Below, one piece after another: positions 10,921-21,175 of a DNA stretch of 64,000 nt. Position numbers and translations under genes: made by a program. Below the pieces are notes generated by a model, which was not told the DNA's origin, made no database searches, and saw only the letters and a list, made by a program, of their open reading frames with translations. Positions within the stretch are counted from its first letter, which is position 1; each line of letters begins with the position of its first letter. The stretch is from Viola odorata. Lineage: Eukaryota; Streptophyta; Magnoliopsida; Malpighiales; Violaceae. The stretch lies in the NCBI GenBank assembly GCA_963691705.1, contig OY829537.1, positions 69,647,352 to 69,711,351 of the forward strand, given 5' to 3'.

Positions 10921-12050
10921 TCAAGCATTCCCTCTCCTCTCCTCCACCAAATCCCTAGCCTCATCCCTCATCTCTCATCCCTCTCCTCGACCAAATCCCT
11001 ATTTTTGGACTGTGAACGGCGCAATTTTGTAGTTCAGGTAATCATTTTATTTATTGCTGGTTCTTTTTCTTCAACGGAAAACATATATAGCAATGATTTC
11101 TTTAAATTACTGTTTTGATTGAAGAGTTGGGTTTCTTATAAATTACTTCAAGGATAAATTGCAAAGAGTTTAGCTAACCAGTTGGCCTCTTTAATTTTTG
11201 CTTCATTAGTTTTTCTTCTTTTACATTTGCTATTGCTCTTGCTTCTCAGACACCTGAACTGGCACTTAGAACCTCATCTGAATTCTTTAGAAATTGTAGG
11301 CAAATAAAATTCTGTTTCACTTATTTTTGAAGTGGAAGTTTGGGTCATAATCTGCAGTAGTAGTTCATTCTTCTCTTCATACCTCTGATTCTGATTTGTT
11401 TTCCTTGCTTTTCATTTGCCTTTTGACTGCTGATGCTACATTCTACAAGGTTGGATTCCGTTTTCTTGGTTACTTCAGTTTATTTGCATATGGTCTGCTG
11501 TCTAAGCTATATATTATTTGAAGGTGCAATTTGAAGAAGTTCCAGAACTTGCAGCTGGGCGTAGAGTTTTCATCTGTAAGGGGTAATGCTTATGTTGCTA
11601 CGAAATCTTCCCTTATCTCGTTTGAATGTACAAAATTTGGTTAAGTGTTTGTATATTCTGTTTTGTAGGTTGTTTCCCTTGCTGCAATACAATTTGGCAG
11701 TCTTCTATCTAAGACACTTATCCTAACCAACATGTTATCATTTATACTCAACAGTTTGATAAATCCCTTATGGTCATATCATACACTGATACTTTTTCGA
11801 CAAATTGCACTAGCTTTATAATCAACTTACTTTAATTGCATTCTAGGATCTAGGATTGTGGTCTGCATTCTTTAGAGATATCAATCTTCTCCAGGTTTCT
11901 TGTTTCAGGAAATGGACATCTGTCATTAGAGAACAAGAAAATGATCGTCTCACTCCTGTAGATAATTGATCCAGAATATTACAAGTTTAATTGTTTTAAG
12001 TTTCTAAGGTGTGCTTGACATTCTGGGTAATGCGTAGATTGTAGAAGCCC
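10921..12050 (+). pseudogene. Possible host-gene fragment with exon-like pieces
   Basis: The composition is gene-like (CT-rich 5'-UTR-like start, T-rich intron-like spacers). A 'TAGTTCAG|GTAATC' junction near 11034 looks like a splice donor. A short frame near 11523-11580 reads VQFEEVPELAAGRRVFICK, and another after 'TTTCAG' near 11910 reads KWTSVIREQENDRLTPVDN then stop (end about 11969). I do not recognise the gene. It could be a captured multi-exon fragment inside a larger element or a decayed host locus. Confidence 0.25.
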
Positions 12051-12059
12051 TATGCCCAA

Positions 12060-12140
12060 AATACTATAAAAAAAAAATTCGGGGCCGCTACCCCGAACCC
12101 CCGCCCCCAGAAAACAATTCCTAGATCCGTCCTTGTTCGA
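12060..12140. mobile_element. Transposon-end-like sequence
   Basis: The reverse complement reads 'CAAGGACGGATCTAGGAATT' followed by a G-rich stretch and 'CGGGGTAGCGGCCCCG'. Ends of this style ('GGACGGATCTAGG' followed by G runs) are common in plant hAT-like non-autonomous elements. Its partner end was not found. Confidence 0.3.
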
Positions 12141-12211
12141 GTGTACTACTAGATCACATTTTCCTTTTTGGCTAGAAATATGATATTAAAATTAGATCTA
12201 GTAGATTTAGG

Positions 12212-12738
12212 TAGGGATGGCAATATGGACAATTGTCCATTTGTCCGTCCCGTCCGTCCATGTCCATTTAATAAATGGGTTAGGTTAGACCCATCCAACT
12301 ATATATACGGACGGACGGGACAAACCCAAAGGGTTCCCGTCCATCCGTTTATTATTTAATTTTTTAAAAAATAATTAATTTCTCAAAAATAATATTTTTT
12401 CAAAATTTTTTTTAAAAAAAAAATAATATTTTTCAAAAAAAGTACTCTTATTTTTCGAAAATAATAATTTTTTAATTTCTTTTTTAAAAAAAAATATTAT
12501 TTTTCAAAAAAACAATTTTCCAAAAATATTATTTTTCAAAAAAAAAATATTTAAAAAAAAAAATTCAATTTTCAGAAATAATTATTATTGGACGGGAACC
12601 CGTCCCGTCTGTCCAAATTTAGATGGACGGGTTTTGTCCGTCCGTTTATTAAATGGACTTGGACAAATCCGTCCATTTATTAAATGGACAAATGGGATTG
12701 CACAATGGCCGTGCGTCCATCCCATATTGCCACCCCTA
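12212..12738. mobile_element. hAT-type MITE, 527 bp
   Basis: Terminal inverted repeats are TAGGGATGGCAATATGG at the left and TAGGGGTGGCAATATGG (reverse complement) at the right. They are flanked by an 8-bp target duplication with one mismatch, GATTTAGG (12204-12211) and GATTTGGG (12739-12746). An 8-bp duplication and TAGGG-type ends are the hAT signature. The interior has inverted 'GTCCGTCC/GGACGGAC' blocks and an A/T homopolymer-rich core, with no transposase. The small frames over its ends are not genes. Confidence 0.85.
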
Positions 12739-13050
12739 GATTTGGGTACTCAGTCTACAGCTAAGTTAGGGGATCTGTCAATCTTTACAAAACAATATCT
12801 TATCCAGTTCCCTTATTCTATCTCTCTCTCACATAGCTCAAACAAGATAGAATCTCCTAGGGGCACGAGATTGAGGAGTCATTAGGCAATTAGAAACAAC
12901 CTACCTGTTCAACGGTTTTGAGAAACCGAAATTCCTTCGGTTTCAGAATTTTAGTTTCGGTTACTTCAAAACTGAATTTTATTACGGTTCGGTTTCGGAT
13001 ACTGGTAGGCAAAAGTTCGGTTAACCAAAATAACCGAATTTTTACTACCA

Positions 13051-13700
13051 CTATATAAGCTAATTTATTTACATAAATGCCATTATTCCCAATTTGTCAA
13101 TTTCCCAACTCCTTCGTTCTCCTCTCTCTCGAACCCTCACTCACTCTCCCAAATCTCGATCTTCCTCCTCTCTCTCGCAGCACGCACCCGCCACCTCTTC
13201 CTCCACGGTCCACCACACACTGCTTCTCCTCCACGGTTCAAATACGTCCCACGTTCCATCAAATCCTCTCTCTCTAGAAACCTAAACCATCACATCCTTC
13301 ATCCTCTCTCTTCCACCCACCGATGATCAGATCTCTGAATTCAAGGAAGCTTTCAGCTTATTCGACAAGGATGGCGACTGTTCGATCCCTTTCCCTTCAA
13401 TTTCTCCTCTTATTTTGCTTTCCCCTTTTGCTTTTTTAGATCTAGCCATGGATTTAATTTAAATTTTGTCTTGGTTTTTATATGTTTGTGTATTTTGCAT
13501 TCCATTTGGTGTTTTGCTGTTTGGGTTCATTTACAGTTTTTGATTTGATTTACTTTGTTCTGTTGAAATTTGCTTCGTCTTTTGCTGAAATCAACCGTAG
13601 AAATGAAAAATGATTGTGATATTGTTTAGTCTTGATCGGGATTTATGTAATGCTCCGATTTCAGTTTCTGATTTGGAACTCAAAAAAAAAATTCGGATCG
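13051..13700 (+). pseudogene. Captured calmodulin gene fragment (promoter, exon 1, intron 1)
   Basis: A TATA box (CTATATAAGC, 13051-13060) is followed by a CT-rich 5'-UTR-like leader. Then at 13319-13378 the frame encodes [20 protein letters not shown], the start of EF-hand 1 of calmodulin. The match stops inside the Gly codon where plant calmodulin genes carry their conserved first intron; here 'GAC' is followed by 'T|GTTCGATCC', so the donor survives and intron-like sequence continues to about 13700. The ATG and first codons are lost and the first base of the Gly codon is changed, so no protein is made. This is transduplication of a host gene, not a working calmodulin. Confidence 0.85.
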
Positions 13701-13825
13701 TGAGATGTGTTGATGATTAGAAGAAGTTTGGAAAAAACATTTCCTTCTTTCTCTCCATCATCTCGCTTTCTTCTGTTTATCTGTCTATTTTCTTCTTCTT
13801 CTTCAACTGGTTTTGCAATTGTTTG

Positions 13826-13856
13826 TTTGTTATTATTATTATTATTATTATTATAT
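13826..13856. repeat. (ATT)n microsatellite
   Basis: About nine ATT units within the intron-like part of the calmodulin-carrying element. Confidence 0.95.
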
Positions 13857-14125
13857 GATGTACAGTGGTAATTATTTATAAATAATAATGTTGTGCTTAT
13901 GGTGGTAGTAAAAAACCAAAATAATAATAAGGATTGTTTTTCTTCTTTTTTTCATGATTTTTTTTATATAAAAAACAGGTATAATATTTCAGTTTTTTCG
14001 GATAAACCGAACCGAAAAAATTTCCGTTTCGGTTTTTTGGTTTCTTAAAACTTCGGTTCGATTTCGGTTTATAGATTTAGGAATTTCGGTCGAAACTTCG
14101 TATTTCGGTTTCGGTTTCGGTTAGC

Positions 14126-15750
14126 CTTACGTTGATGTAATTCGGCTTGAAGGGTAGATAGAGTCCTCTGCTTCGAAAAAACACCAACCGTCATTATTGA
14201 TTTTGCAGGAACAACCTCAATTGCCTCTCTCTCGCTTCTAGAGAACAACAGCTCCAGGAGATCCTTATCCCAGTTCAGACCGTCATTAGTCAAAAAAAGA
14301 CACCATATTATGAGAGAAACCTTCAGGTTTAGAAGAGTTAGATCTAAAGTCCTTCAGCTTCGGAATCTAGGCATCGTCCCAAATAGCTATACTCTGCCCA
14401 TTGCCGAGATTCCATCTTAAACCTTCAAGAAGCAACTGTCACCCCTGTAAAATGCAATTCCAGTACCATGACGCCGATCCACCTTTATTAGCTTTTAGAA
14501 AAGAGCCTCTTGGGAAATGAATTCCTTTTAAGACTCTAGCCCAAAGTTAATCCTGATTCTTCAGAATCCTCCAACCCTGTTTTACCGGCATCGCCAAATT
14601 GAACAACTCGAACTCTCTAAAACCCATCCCCCCAACATCTTTAGGCGTGCTAAGGTTCCCCCAACTAAGCCAGTTAATTTTCCTGTCCTCTGCATCATGA
14701 CCCCAGAAGAAGGAATTCATCCACACGTTAACTTCTCTACAAAAACTCTTTGGAAGCTTGAACAAGGACATTGGGTAGGCAGGAATGGCGGTAGTGACAG
14801 ACTTCAGTAACACTTCCCTTCCGGCCTGAGTCAATATTTCCCCCCTCCACGATTGAATTTTTGTTTTTGATCTTCCCCAAGTAGTAGGAAGACCTAAATA
14901 TAAACCTTTATCCTTTGCTTCAGGGATCCAAAGAACTCTCAAAATAGGCTCCTTCACTGTTCTTCTAGCCCCTTTGCTAAAAACAACACTTGTTTTGTCA
15001 AGATTTATAGCCTTCCCCGAAACATTGCAGTATGAATCTAACACTTGTTTGAACACCTCCGCTTCTCTAACATACGCCTCTCCAAATAGGAGTGTATTAA
15101 TTGCATATAGCACATAGGAAACCGCTGGGTAGAATCTTGTAATTTTGTAACCAGAGAGGTTTCCATCTTGGAGCTTTGCAAGAAAACCTCTAGATAGAAC
15201 ATCAAAAGCTATGATGAAGAGAGAGGAAGAGAGATGATCTCCCTGTCTCAATTCTCTTTCAGAGGTGAAAAAGGTAGAGGGTTTGTCATTAATTAGAATG
15301 GAGTACGAAACAGTAGACACGCATTGAAGGATCCATTTAACCCATTTTCCCGCAAATCCCAATTTTAACAGAACCTCCTTCAGAAAACTCCACTTCAACC
15401 TGTCATACGCTTTTTTTCATATCCAACTTGACAGCCATGAAGTCTTTAGTTCTTATGTTCTTCAAACTCAGCTTATGAAAGGCTTCATGCGCTATCACCA
15501 TGTTGTCTTGGATCACTCTTCCTGGGATTAAGGCCGACTGATTGCTAGTGATCAGATTTGGCAGCCATTTTTTTAGTCTATTGACCATAACTTTGAATAT
15601 AATTTTGTACACAAAAGTACATAAGCCAATAGGCCTAAATTGGGCAATAGATTCAGGGCTACCCACCTTAGGAATGAGCGCCAAATGTGTGTTGTTGAGT
15701 TCTTTGAGTAAGAGACCAGAATCAAAGAAACCTTTAACTGCAGCTACCAC
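14126..15750 (-). pseudogene. LINE ORF2 reverse transcriptase and thumb
   Basis: The minus frame 15750-15403 carries 'LALIPKVG.PE..AQFRPIGLCTFVYKI', 'LIPGRVIQDN' and 'AVKLDMKK'. A frameshift leads into 15398-14547 with 'GFAGKWVKWI', 'RELRQGDHLSSSLFIIAFDVLSR', the catalytic box, 'LGLPTTWGRSK' and 'GGMGFREFELFN'. The catalytic Y/F-A-D-D box is mutated to YAINTLLF, so both aspartates are lost and the enzyme would be dead even without the frameshift. 14293-14126 continues with 'LNWDKDLLELLFSRSEREAI' before the frame dissolves into the neighbouring element. Confidence 0.85.
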
Positions 15751-16110
15751 TTCGGTTTTGATCTTGTCCCAATACTTTGATAGAATATCCCCGGATATCC
15801 ATCGTGACCAGGGGCCTTCAAGCTTCCCATCTCATACACTGAATCTTTGATCTCCTTATCCTCCACCACTGTCACAAAAGCTTCATTAATTTCATTAGAA
15901 ACCAAGGAAGGGATATTATCAAGCAAACTTTGAGTCATAACTGGTTTATCAGAGGAATAGAGATTCTTGAAGAAATCAACAATTTCAATTTCAATTTCTT
16001 CTTCTACTTCTAGCCACACCCCTACTGCATTCTTTAGCCTTACAATTCTATTTCTTCCTCTCCTCTGTAAAATTGAAGCATGGAAAAATTGTCTTGTGAT
16101 CTCCATACAT
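15744..16110 (-). pseudogene. LINE ORF2 pre-RT linker
   Basis: The minus frame reads 'QFFHASILQRRGRNRI.RL', then 'SLLDNIPSLVSNEINE' and 'MGSLKAPGHDGYPGIFYQ', the usual segment leading into RT. The first part is shifted relative to the expected 'GDHKTKFFHA', so at least one indel is present at about 16090. The segment is cut on its upstream side by the solo LTR. Confidence 0.8.
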
Positions 16111-16907
16111 TGACTAGAGTCAAGGCGCGAAAAATGGCTCTTTGGTTCGAAGGGGCACTAGTCAAGGAGGAGCATGGCTCCAACCACAAAGACCATGACG
16201 CGCACGTGACGATGGCCCTCGTACACCATGGGCTCGATCACACGGACACAGGAGCCTTGGTGCACGAGAAGGCGTGCAACTAGGTGCGCTAACCCTAGCC
16301 CGTCGCATGGACCATACACACAACACGAACACACACCATTGCATGGGACGAGGCTTTAGCCATGCGCACGGCATAGACGCGCATGAATCTTAGCCGTGGC
16401 AAATGGTCACATGGTGTGACTCACACCTTTTGGAGCCAAGACTCAACCTAATGTACCTTCAAGTCTAGTCGGTCATATTAAGGGCCTTTTGTCCATTTTA
16501 GTGTTAGTCTACCCTAGATATAAATAGCTAGTTGTTAGGCTATTTTCGCTAGAGTTTGAGGCAACCTCCTCCTTATTCACACTAAAACTCACTTGGATGA
16601 TGCTAAGTTAGTGATACTTTGCATCCATACAAGTAAAACCTTCAAATCACCATATCTTGTAAACGTTTTCTTTCTTTTAATTCAAGCATTCCATTTTGGC
16701 TTGTATTCAACATTTCTATCTACTTCTCTTTTTTTGTATGTTTCATTTCCGCATTTCTTCTTGTTTATCTTATAACATTTTATCTTGAATTAGATCTTTC
16801 ATTTTCATTAAAACAAATCCAAATCATTTCTAGTTGTAACTTTGATTTTGAGACACATCTCATTGTGCTAACTGAAAATCTGCTCTAGTGTGGCTTGAAT
16901 CGTATCA
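16111..16907. repeat. Solo-LTR-like insertion in LINE 2
   Basis: This non-coding block begins TGACTAGAGTC and ends CTTGAATCGTATCA, i.e. TG...CA. On the plus strand it has a TATA box (GATATAAATAGC, about 16516-16527). The LINE frame stops at its left edge and resumes (minus: W-H-Q-Q-S-K-V-K) at its right edge. A 5-bp target duplication is not evident (TACAT versus ATTTA), so it may be a decayed solo LTR or a truncated element. The overlapping 60-70-aa frames look like chance. Confidence 0.5.
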
Positions 16908-16934
16908 ATTTAACTTTGCTTTGTTGGTGCCAGT

Positions 16935-17927
16935 TAGGGGTGTACATTTGATTCGTCCAACCCATCTAACCCGCCTAACTGAGCCGACCTGACCTGCCAA
17001 AAGTTAAAAAAAGAACAAAACCGCCCATATACAGATACATAACCGACCCATATATTCGGTGGTGGGTCTGTTCGCGGGTCGCATTTTTGACAACCGTCTA
17101 AACCTGAACCACTAACTAATTAACCTAGGCATAGACACTCTCTTTTCTTCCTTCGTTTTTTCCTTTTCTTTTCTGGCCACTTTCTTCTTTCCTTTTCTCT
17201 TTTTTCTCTCTTTTCTTCTTTCATTCTTCTTTCTTCTTCCTTGTCGCTGCCACCACGCCACCACCATCCTCCGCCCCTTCGCCGCTCATCCTCCCTCTTC
17301 TCATCTCTGGTCCTCCTCCTCCTCACCTCTTCTAGATTGTTCTTCTCTCCTCCTCTTCCCTCACCGCCGCCACACTACGCCAAATCGAACCAGTTCCAGA
17401 AATCATAGAAGCCTTTTCCGGTGAGGTAGAGAGTGGTACATTAGTTAAAGTAAGGATCAAATTCGTGGATCATGGACTCATAGCGGAGTACGCTAAAGAG
17501 ACAAATGATGAAGGCAAGGACATATATGAGGCAGAGGATCGAGTGTCAAATCAGGAGCTCTTGCTGCTTGGTTTTGAGTTTGAGGGATTTTAGATCTGGC
17601 TACCATTGATCTAAAGCAACAGGGTTTGGATTTATTTTTGCAGTGCCATTCATGGCTTTCATTTTTCTAGTGCCTACCATTTGATGATGGCTTGTCTCCT
17701 TTCAAATAGAGAGACAAAGACGAGGTTGGAGAAGAAGAACCAGAATGAGAGATTTAATGACATTTTTTTCTCTATTGCAGTGGAGGAAAAATGAAGGCGA
17801 AGAAATCTAACCTACCAACCCGCAATTATAGTAGTGAAAATTGACCCGAACTGACCCGCTTAATTTCTGGCTGGTCGGTGGCAGTTTTGGGCTATAACCG
17901 ACCTGACCCGACCTGTGTAGACCCCTA
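16935..17927. mobile_element. hAT-type element, 993 bp, with exon-like interior
   Basis: Ends are TAGGGGTGTACA and, inverted, TAGGGGTCTACA, with a perfect 8-bp target duplication GTGCCAGT at 16927-16934 and 17928-17935. Subterminal 'ACCCG/CGGGT' runs resemble many plant hAT non-autonomous families. There is no transposase. The interior includes a CT-rich leader (17140-17380) and an open segment that looks like coding exon (separate entry), so this too may be a gene-capturing element. Confidence 0.9.
17384..17593 (+). pseudogene. Unidentified exon-like open segment inside hAT element
   Basis: An open stretch of 69 codons ends at TAG (17591-17593). It has an acidic, protein-like composition: '[20 protein letters not shown]', '[20 protein letters not shown]', 'DIYEAED', 'NQELLLLGFEFEGF'. 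It is preceded by a CT-rich leader with further open codons upstream but has no clear ATG. I do not recognise the family. The regular codon character and position inside a non-autonomous element suggest a captured host exon. Confidence 0.4.
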
Positions 17928-17935
17928 GTGCCAGT

Positions 17936-18378
17936 GCATCTCCTCCTTCTCCCACAACCTATTCAACCCTATAGAAATATCCTTGTCATATGCCAAAAGC
18001 TTTTGTGGGAATTTGGGCTTGAATTCTATCAAGGTCTGCTTTCTACTTATCCATTTTTGCTCTAGCATTATAAACCCTACTCTTACTCCACTTAATTAGC
18101 CCTTTCCTGCAGTTATGCAGACAACTTGCAACTTTGAACAACCTAGAGCCCCATTTATGCTTCCAATTCTGTTGGATTACCGCCGTGCAATCCTCCCCAC
18201 TCGTCCACTTAGATTCAAATATGAAAATCTTTTTTCTCTTCTGAACTGTCACCTCCTAAAGAACAACCAGCGGTCTGTGATCGGAACCCAAAAGAAGCTC
18301 ATGAATCATATGTGCTCTACTCCATTTACATCTCCATTCCAAATCACATAAATCCCTATCTATTTGCCACTGATGCTT
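17936..18378 (-). pseudogene. LINE ORF2 endonuclease end and linker
   Basis: The minus strand reads 'KHQWQIDRDL', then 'MIHELLLGSDHRPL', the S-D-H motif at the end of the apurinic endonuclease domain. It continues with 'KIFIFESKWTSGEDC' and 'VIQQNWKHKWG', then 'NRLWEKEEMHWHQQ', which leads to the linker on the far side of the hAT and LTR insertions. One stop and small frame changes are present. Confidence 0.8.
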
Positions 18379-19310
18379 TGTATGGGAAGTATGGTGTACA
18401 AAGGAAAAGTGGAGAAATTTAACAAGGGAAAGAAGAGGAAGGAAATTTCTAGAGAAATTCCTTTGTATGGCTGCATTTTTTTTATATAAGGGAAAAGAAA
18501 GGAAATTATAATATTTGTGTATGATAACATAGATGTGAAGAATTGTTTTTATAGTTATTTTACCACTTTATCCTTATAACTCATCTTCCTCCCTGGGTCT
18601 TCAAAATAAAAAAAGATTGAATAAATGGAAAACTCTGCTCCCTTTAGATTTTCATTTGCGAGCACTGTCATTGCCACTCTCACTACTACTGCTACTACTC
18701 CCACAATAGGCGGCCTTGCTCCCACTGGATCCCATTTTCGTCCTTAACAAGAAATGCTACCCTATTCTCCCATCATCATTTCATGATTCAATATCTAATA
18801 ATGTCAATGAAATTTTTACTTCACAAAAGAAAAAGACAAAGACCCAAGAAAGAATGTAAGATACTTGCTTGCAGATCTAACAAAAGACAAGGAAAGAGAG
18901 AGAGCAGATATTGCTGCATTATTTGTAATTTGGTAATGTAAAAGAAAGGAAAGGAAAAAAGGGCATACCTGCCACTTCCATACGAATGGAGCTTAACGAG
19001 CAGAACAAAAGAAGAGAAGAGAAGGAGCTGACGAGTAGCGTGTTTTTGCGTGTTTCTTATTTATAATTAAATTAGAAGGATATTAATGGAATAATTTTTT
19101 CTTCCCTTCAATTCCTTCCTTTTCCTCCCACTTGTGAGACGAAATATTTTGTGGGTCCGGAAGGAAATTTTTACAATTTTTTTCCTCCGCATTCCCTTGC
19201 ATTTCCTTTCATTCCTTTCATTCCCTTGCACTTTTTTTCCCACACAAGGGAAATTTTAAAAATTTACTTTCCCTTCCTTTCCTTTCCACCCTAATCCTTG
19301 TTCCCATACA
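18379..19310. mobile_element. MITE, 932 bp, TGTATGGGAA ends
   Basis: Perfect 10-bp inverted ends (TGTATGGGAA / TTCCCATACA) are followed by imperfect pairing of 'GGAAAGGAAGGGAAAGT'-type sequence over about 60 bp. It interrupts the LINE endonuclease frame exactly between 'NDNNIQ' and 'KHQWQI'. No clear target duplication is visible and it has no coding capacity, so the superfamily is unresolved. Confidence 0.7.
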
Positions 19311-19922
19311 TAGGCTGAATATTATTGTCGTTAGCTTGCCTATTCGTCCAAGTGAACGGGCTACCTGTGAAGTCTAACTTCATAACACCCATATCCTCCA
19401 TAAACTTCCTCAAGTTATGCGTCTGTCACAAAGAAACATGATTACCTCTGGTCTTATCTATTGATGAAACCAGAGAATTCAAATCACCCACAATAAGCCA
19501 CGGATCCCCTGTATCTTTGACCATTATACCAAAATCTTCCTAAAACCTTTTTTTTTCCCGGCTTGGCTCTCCATAAACACAAGTGAGATGCCAAGTGATG
19601 TTAGAATTCACCTCCTCAACTAAAACATCAAAATAATTTTTCGAGCTGGACAGAAAGGTAAGACATACCTCCTCCATCTACCACAGTGCCAACCCACCAG
19701 CTTTGCCCACTAGGTCAACATACTCAGCATTTTGGATACCAAACTGCGCTCTATTTACTTCCATGTACTCCATCTTCTTCTTTGTCGCCAACTTCTTTAC
19801 TCCAATACTTCTTCTAGGGTTTTGTGCAGTCTCTCTGGTGTGACAATCTCAAGCATTGGACAATCAGAGAAATCAGCAATCTTCTACACCATATTGGCAA
19901 TAGGCCTAGCATCTTTCATTTT
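19311..19922 (-). pseudogene. LINE ORF2 endonuclease N-terminal part
   Basis: The minus strand reads 'EVNRAQFGIQNAEYVDLVGK', 'AGGLALWWK', 'ITWHLTCVYGEPS' and 'DTGDPWLIVGDLNSLVSSID', then 'KLDFTGSPFTWTNRQ'. These are the core strands of an L1 apurinic endonuclease (GGLALWW, VYG.P, GDLN). Frameshifts and stops break it. The 5' end is lost at 19922, where an LTR head begins. Confidence 0.8.
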
Positions 19923-20071
19923 TGATACGATCCTTAGTCACTCAAGGCTCGTAGCACGTACCTTTGATCTAGTTCTAGGCTTGAATTTCAATGCGGAAAT
20001 AGATAGACTCAATCTTGAATGTTCGACCCTGTTAACAACCTATGTTAACCAACCTTTACGAATCAAGTTAA
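19923..20071 (+). repeat. Truncated LTR head (TGATACGATCC family)
   Basis: It starts TGATACGATCC and contains 'GATCTAGTTCTAGGCTTG' and 'ATGCGGAA', shared with the first ~150 bp of the LTRs at 25328 and 51388 at lower identity. It stops abruptly where the ATHILA ORF-1-like frame begins. Confidence 0.65.
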
Positions 20072-20081
20072 CCCTGGTTCT

Positions 20082-21175
20082 GTGGTTGGGAGCAGCAAGC
20101 CAAAGAAAATTAAGGCGTCGCCGGTGGTTGCTAGAAAACTGATGGTGGAAGAGGTGCTGAAGGAGGTACTGGTGTCGGAATCGAGCCAGGAGGAGAGTGA
20201 GGTGCCTGTACAAGAGACGGAAAAAGAAGAGGCCGAGAAGAAAGATTTCGGCGAGGAAAAGGTGGATGAGAGCAGCGAAGGAGACAATGAGGAAAGATAT
20301 GAGAGGGAGGCCGTAGAGAATGAGGCCGCTGATAGGGAAGCCACAGAGAGGCAGACGACGAAGAAAGTAAAAACAAAGACTTCGGCTAGAGCGGAGTAGC
20401 TGACAGAGCTAGAGACGCCGGTGGAGAAGAAGAGAAAAAGCTTAGCTATGAGCAAGGGCAAGACCAAGGCCTCGACGCCAAAGAATCCCAGATGCTCAGA
20501 AGGACAACCATCAGTCGAGGGTAAGACGTCGGTTTCTGCGTCTACCCCTCGATCTACATCCCAAGGTCCTTCTAACCTTTCTTATTCTAAGGGTTGGTTG
20601 AAATTACATGATAAAGTATCTTTAAATAAGTTACATCTCTTTCACTCCAAAGGTGTTAGCCCTGTGCGCGCCTAGATATGGATTTCTTTGATAGTATGCA
20701 TGTAGGGCCCGGAGTGCGGGAGCTTGTAGGTAATATAGGGTGGGAAGCTCTGTTCTTTCTTGAACACCCGACATACCTCGAGCTCTCCCTCGAACTCTTT
20801 ACTTCCTTTTGGATCTTGCCTAAGTGCTTCAAGCCGAAAGGCAAGTTGGAGCTAAACCTATCTTCCCCTGATGCTATTAATTTTCGCTTGCTGAATGAAT
20901 GGTCTACTATGTCTATTGATGCTTTTAATTGCTTGCTTGGCTTTGTGACTGCTGCTGAACTTAAATCTGCTAAGTACAAGAATGCTTTAACTGTTTACCC
21001 TTTTGACTTTGATGCAAACTCCAATGCTGAGTTAAGCCCTCGATCGTCCAAGGCACATGAAATCAATGACCCTTGCTTGCGCATTTTGCATCGATATTTG
21101 GCCCTTACCTTCGTAGGTAAGTACAATTCTTCGGGACCAATCTCGTCCAACGCAGCCTCGTCCTGCCCATGCTAG
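20082..21175 (+). pseudogene. ATHILA ORF-1-like protein, broken
   Basis: Three consecutive plus-strand frames form one decayed gene. Residues from 20082 are highly charged (Glu/Lys-rich, 'EKEEAEKKDFGEEK'), ending at TAG 20397. A basic Ser/Thr-rich stretch follows to 20675. Then 20678-21175 has 'VGPGVRELVGNIGWEALFFL', 'PTYLELSLELFTSFWILPK', 'FRLLNEWSTMSIDAFNCLLG' and 'CLRILHRYLALTFVGK', which resembles the ATHILA ORF-1 family (PF03078), a plant retrotransposon protein of unknown role. An in-frame stop and a frame change inactivate it. The long antisense frames over the charged part are shadows. Confidence 0.6.

Larger units (their letters stand above)
12905..14125. mobile_element. Non-autonomous element carrying a calmodulin fragment
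   Basis: Both ends consist of inverted 'CGGTTTCGGTT' / 'AACCGAAACCG' repeats (12915-13045 and 13990-14122), typical of plant hAT-like elements with CGGTT-rich subterminal regions. Between them lies gene-derived sequence (promoter, 5' UTR, calmodulin exon 1, intron). It sits at the 3' side of the second LINE. Exact termini and target duplication are unclear ('CCTAC' and 'CCTTAC' are candidates). Confidence 0.6.
14126..19922 (-). mobile_element. Second L1-type LINE, interrupted three times
   Basis: ORF2 reads right to left: endonuclease (19922-19311 and 18378-17936), pre-RT linker (16110-15744), RT (15750-14547) and the start of the post-RT region (14293-14126). It is split by a solo LTR (16111-16907), an hAT element (16935-17927) and a MITE (18379-19310). 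Removing these restores a plausible order of L1 ORF2 domains. The 3' end is lost at the calmodulin-carrying element. It differs in sequence from the LINE at 247-6716, so the two are separate subfamilies. Confidence 0.85.

Noticed and set aside
13077..13285. Two small plus-strand proteins in CT-rich sequence
   Set aside because: They overlap the captured calmodulin 5' leader; Ser/Pro/Thr-rich by composition only.
16080..16374. Open frames on both strands at the start of the solo LTR
   Set aside because: Overlapping opposite frames without motifs in GC-richer LTR sequence; more likely LTR non-coding DNA.
17120..17326. Arg/Glu-rich 68-aa minus frame
   Set aside because: Antisense of a CT-rich leader inside the hAT element; compositional.
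20063..20467. Ser-rich minus-strand frames
   Set aside because: Shadow of the charged ATHILA ORF-1-like frame on the plus strand.
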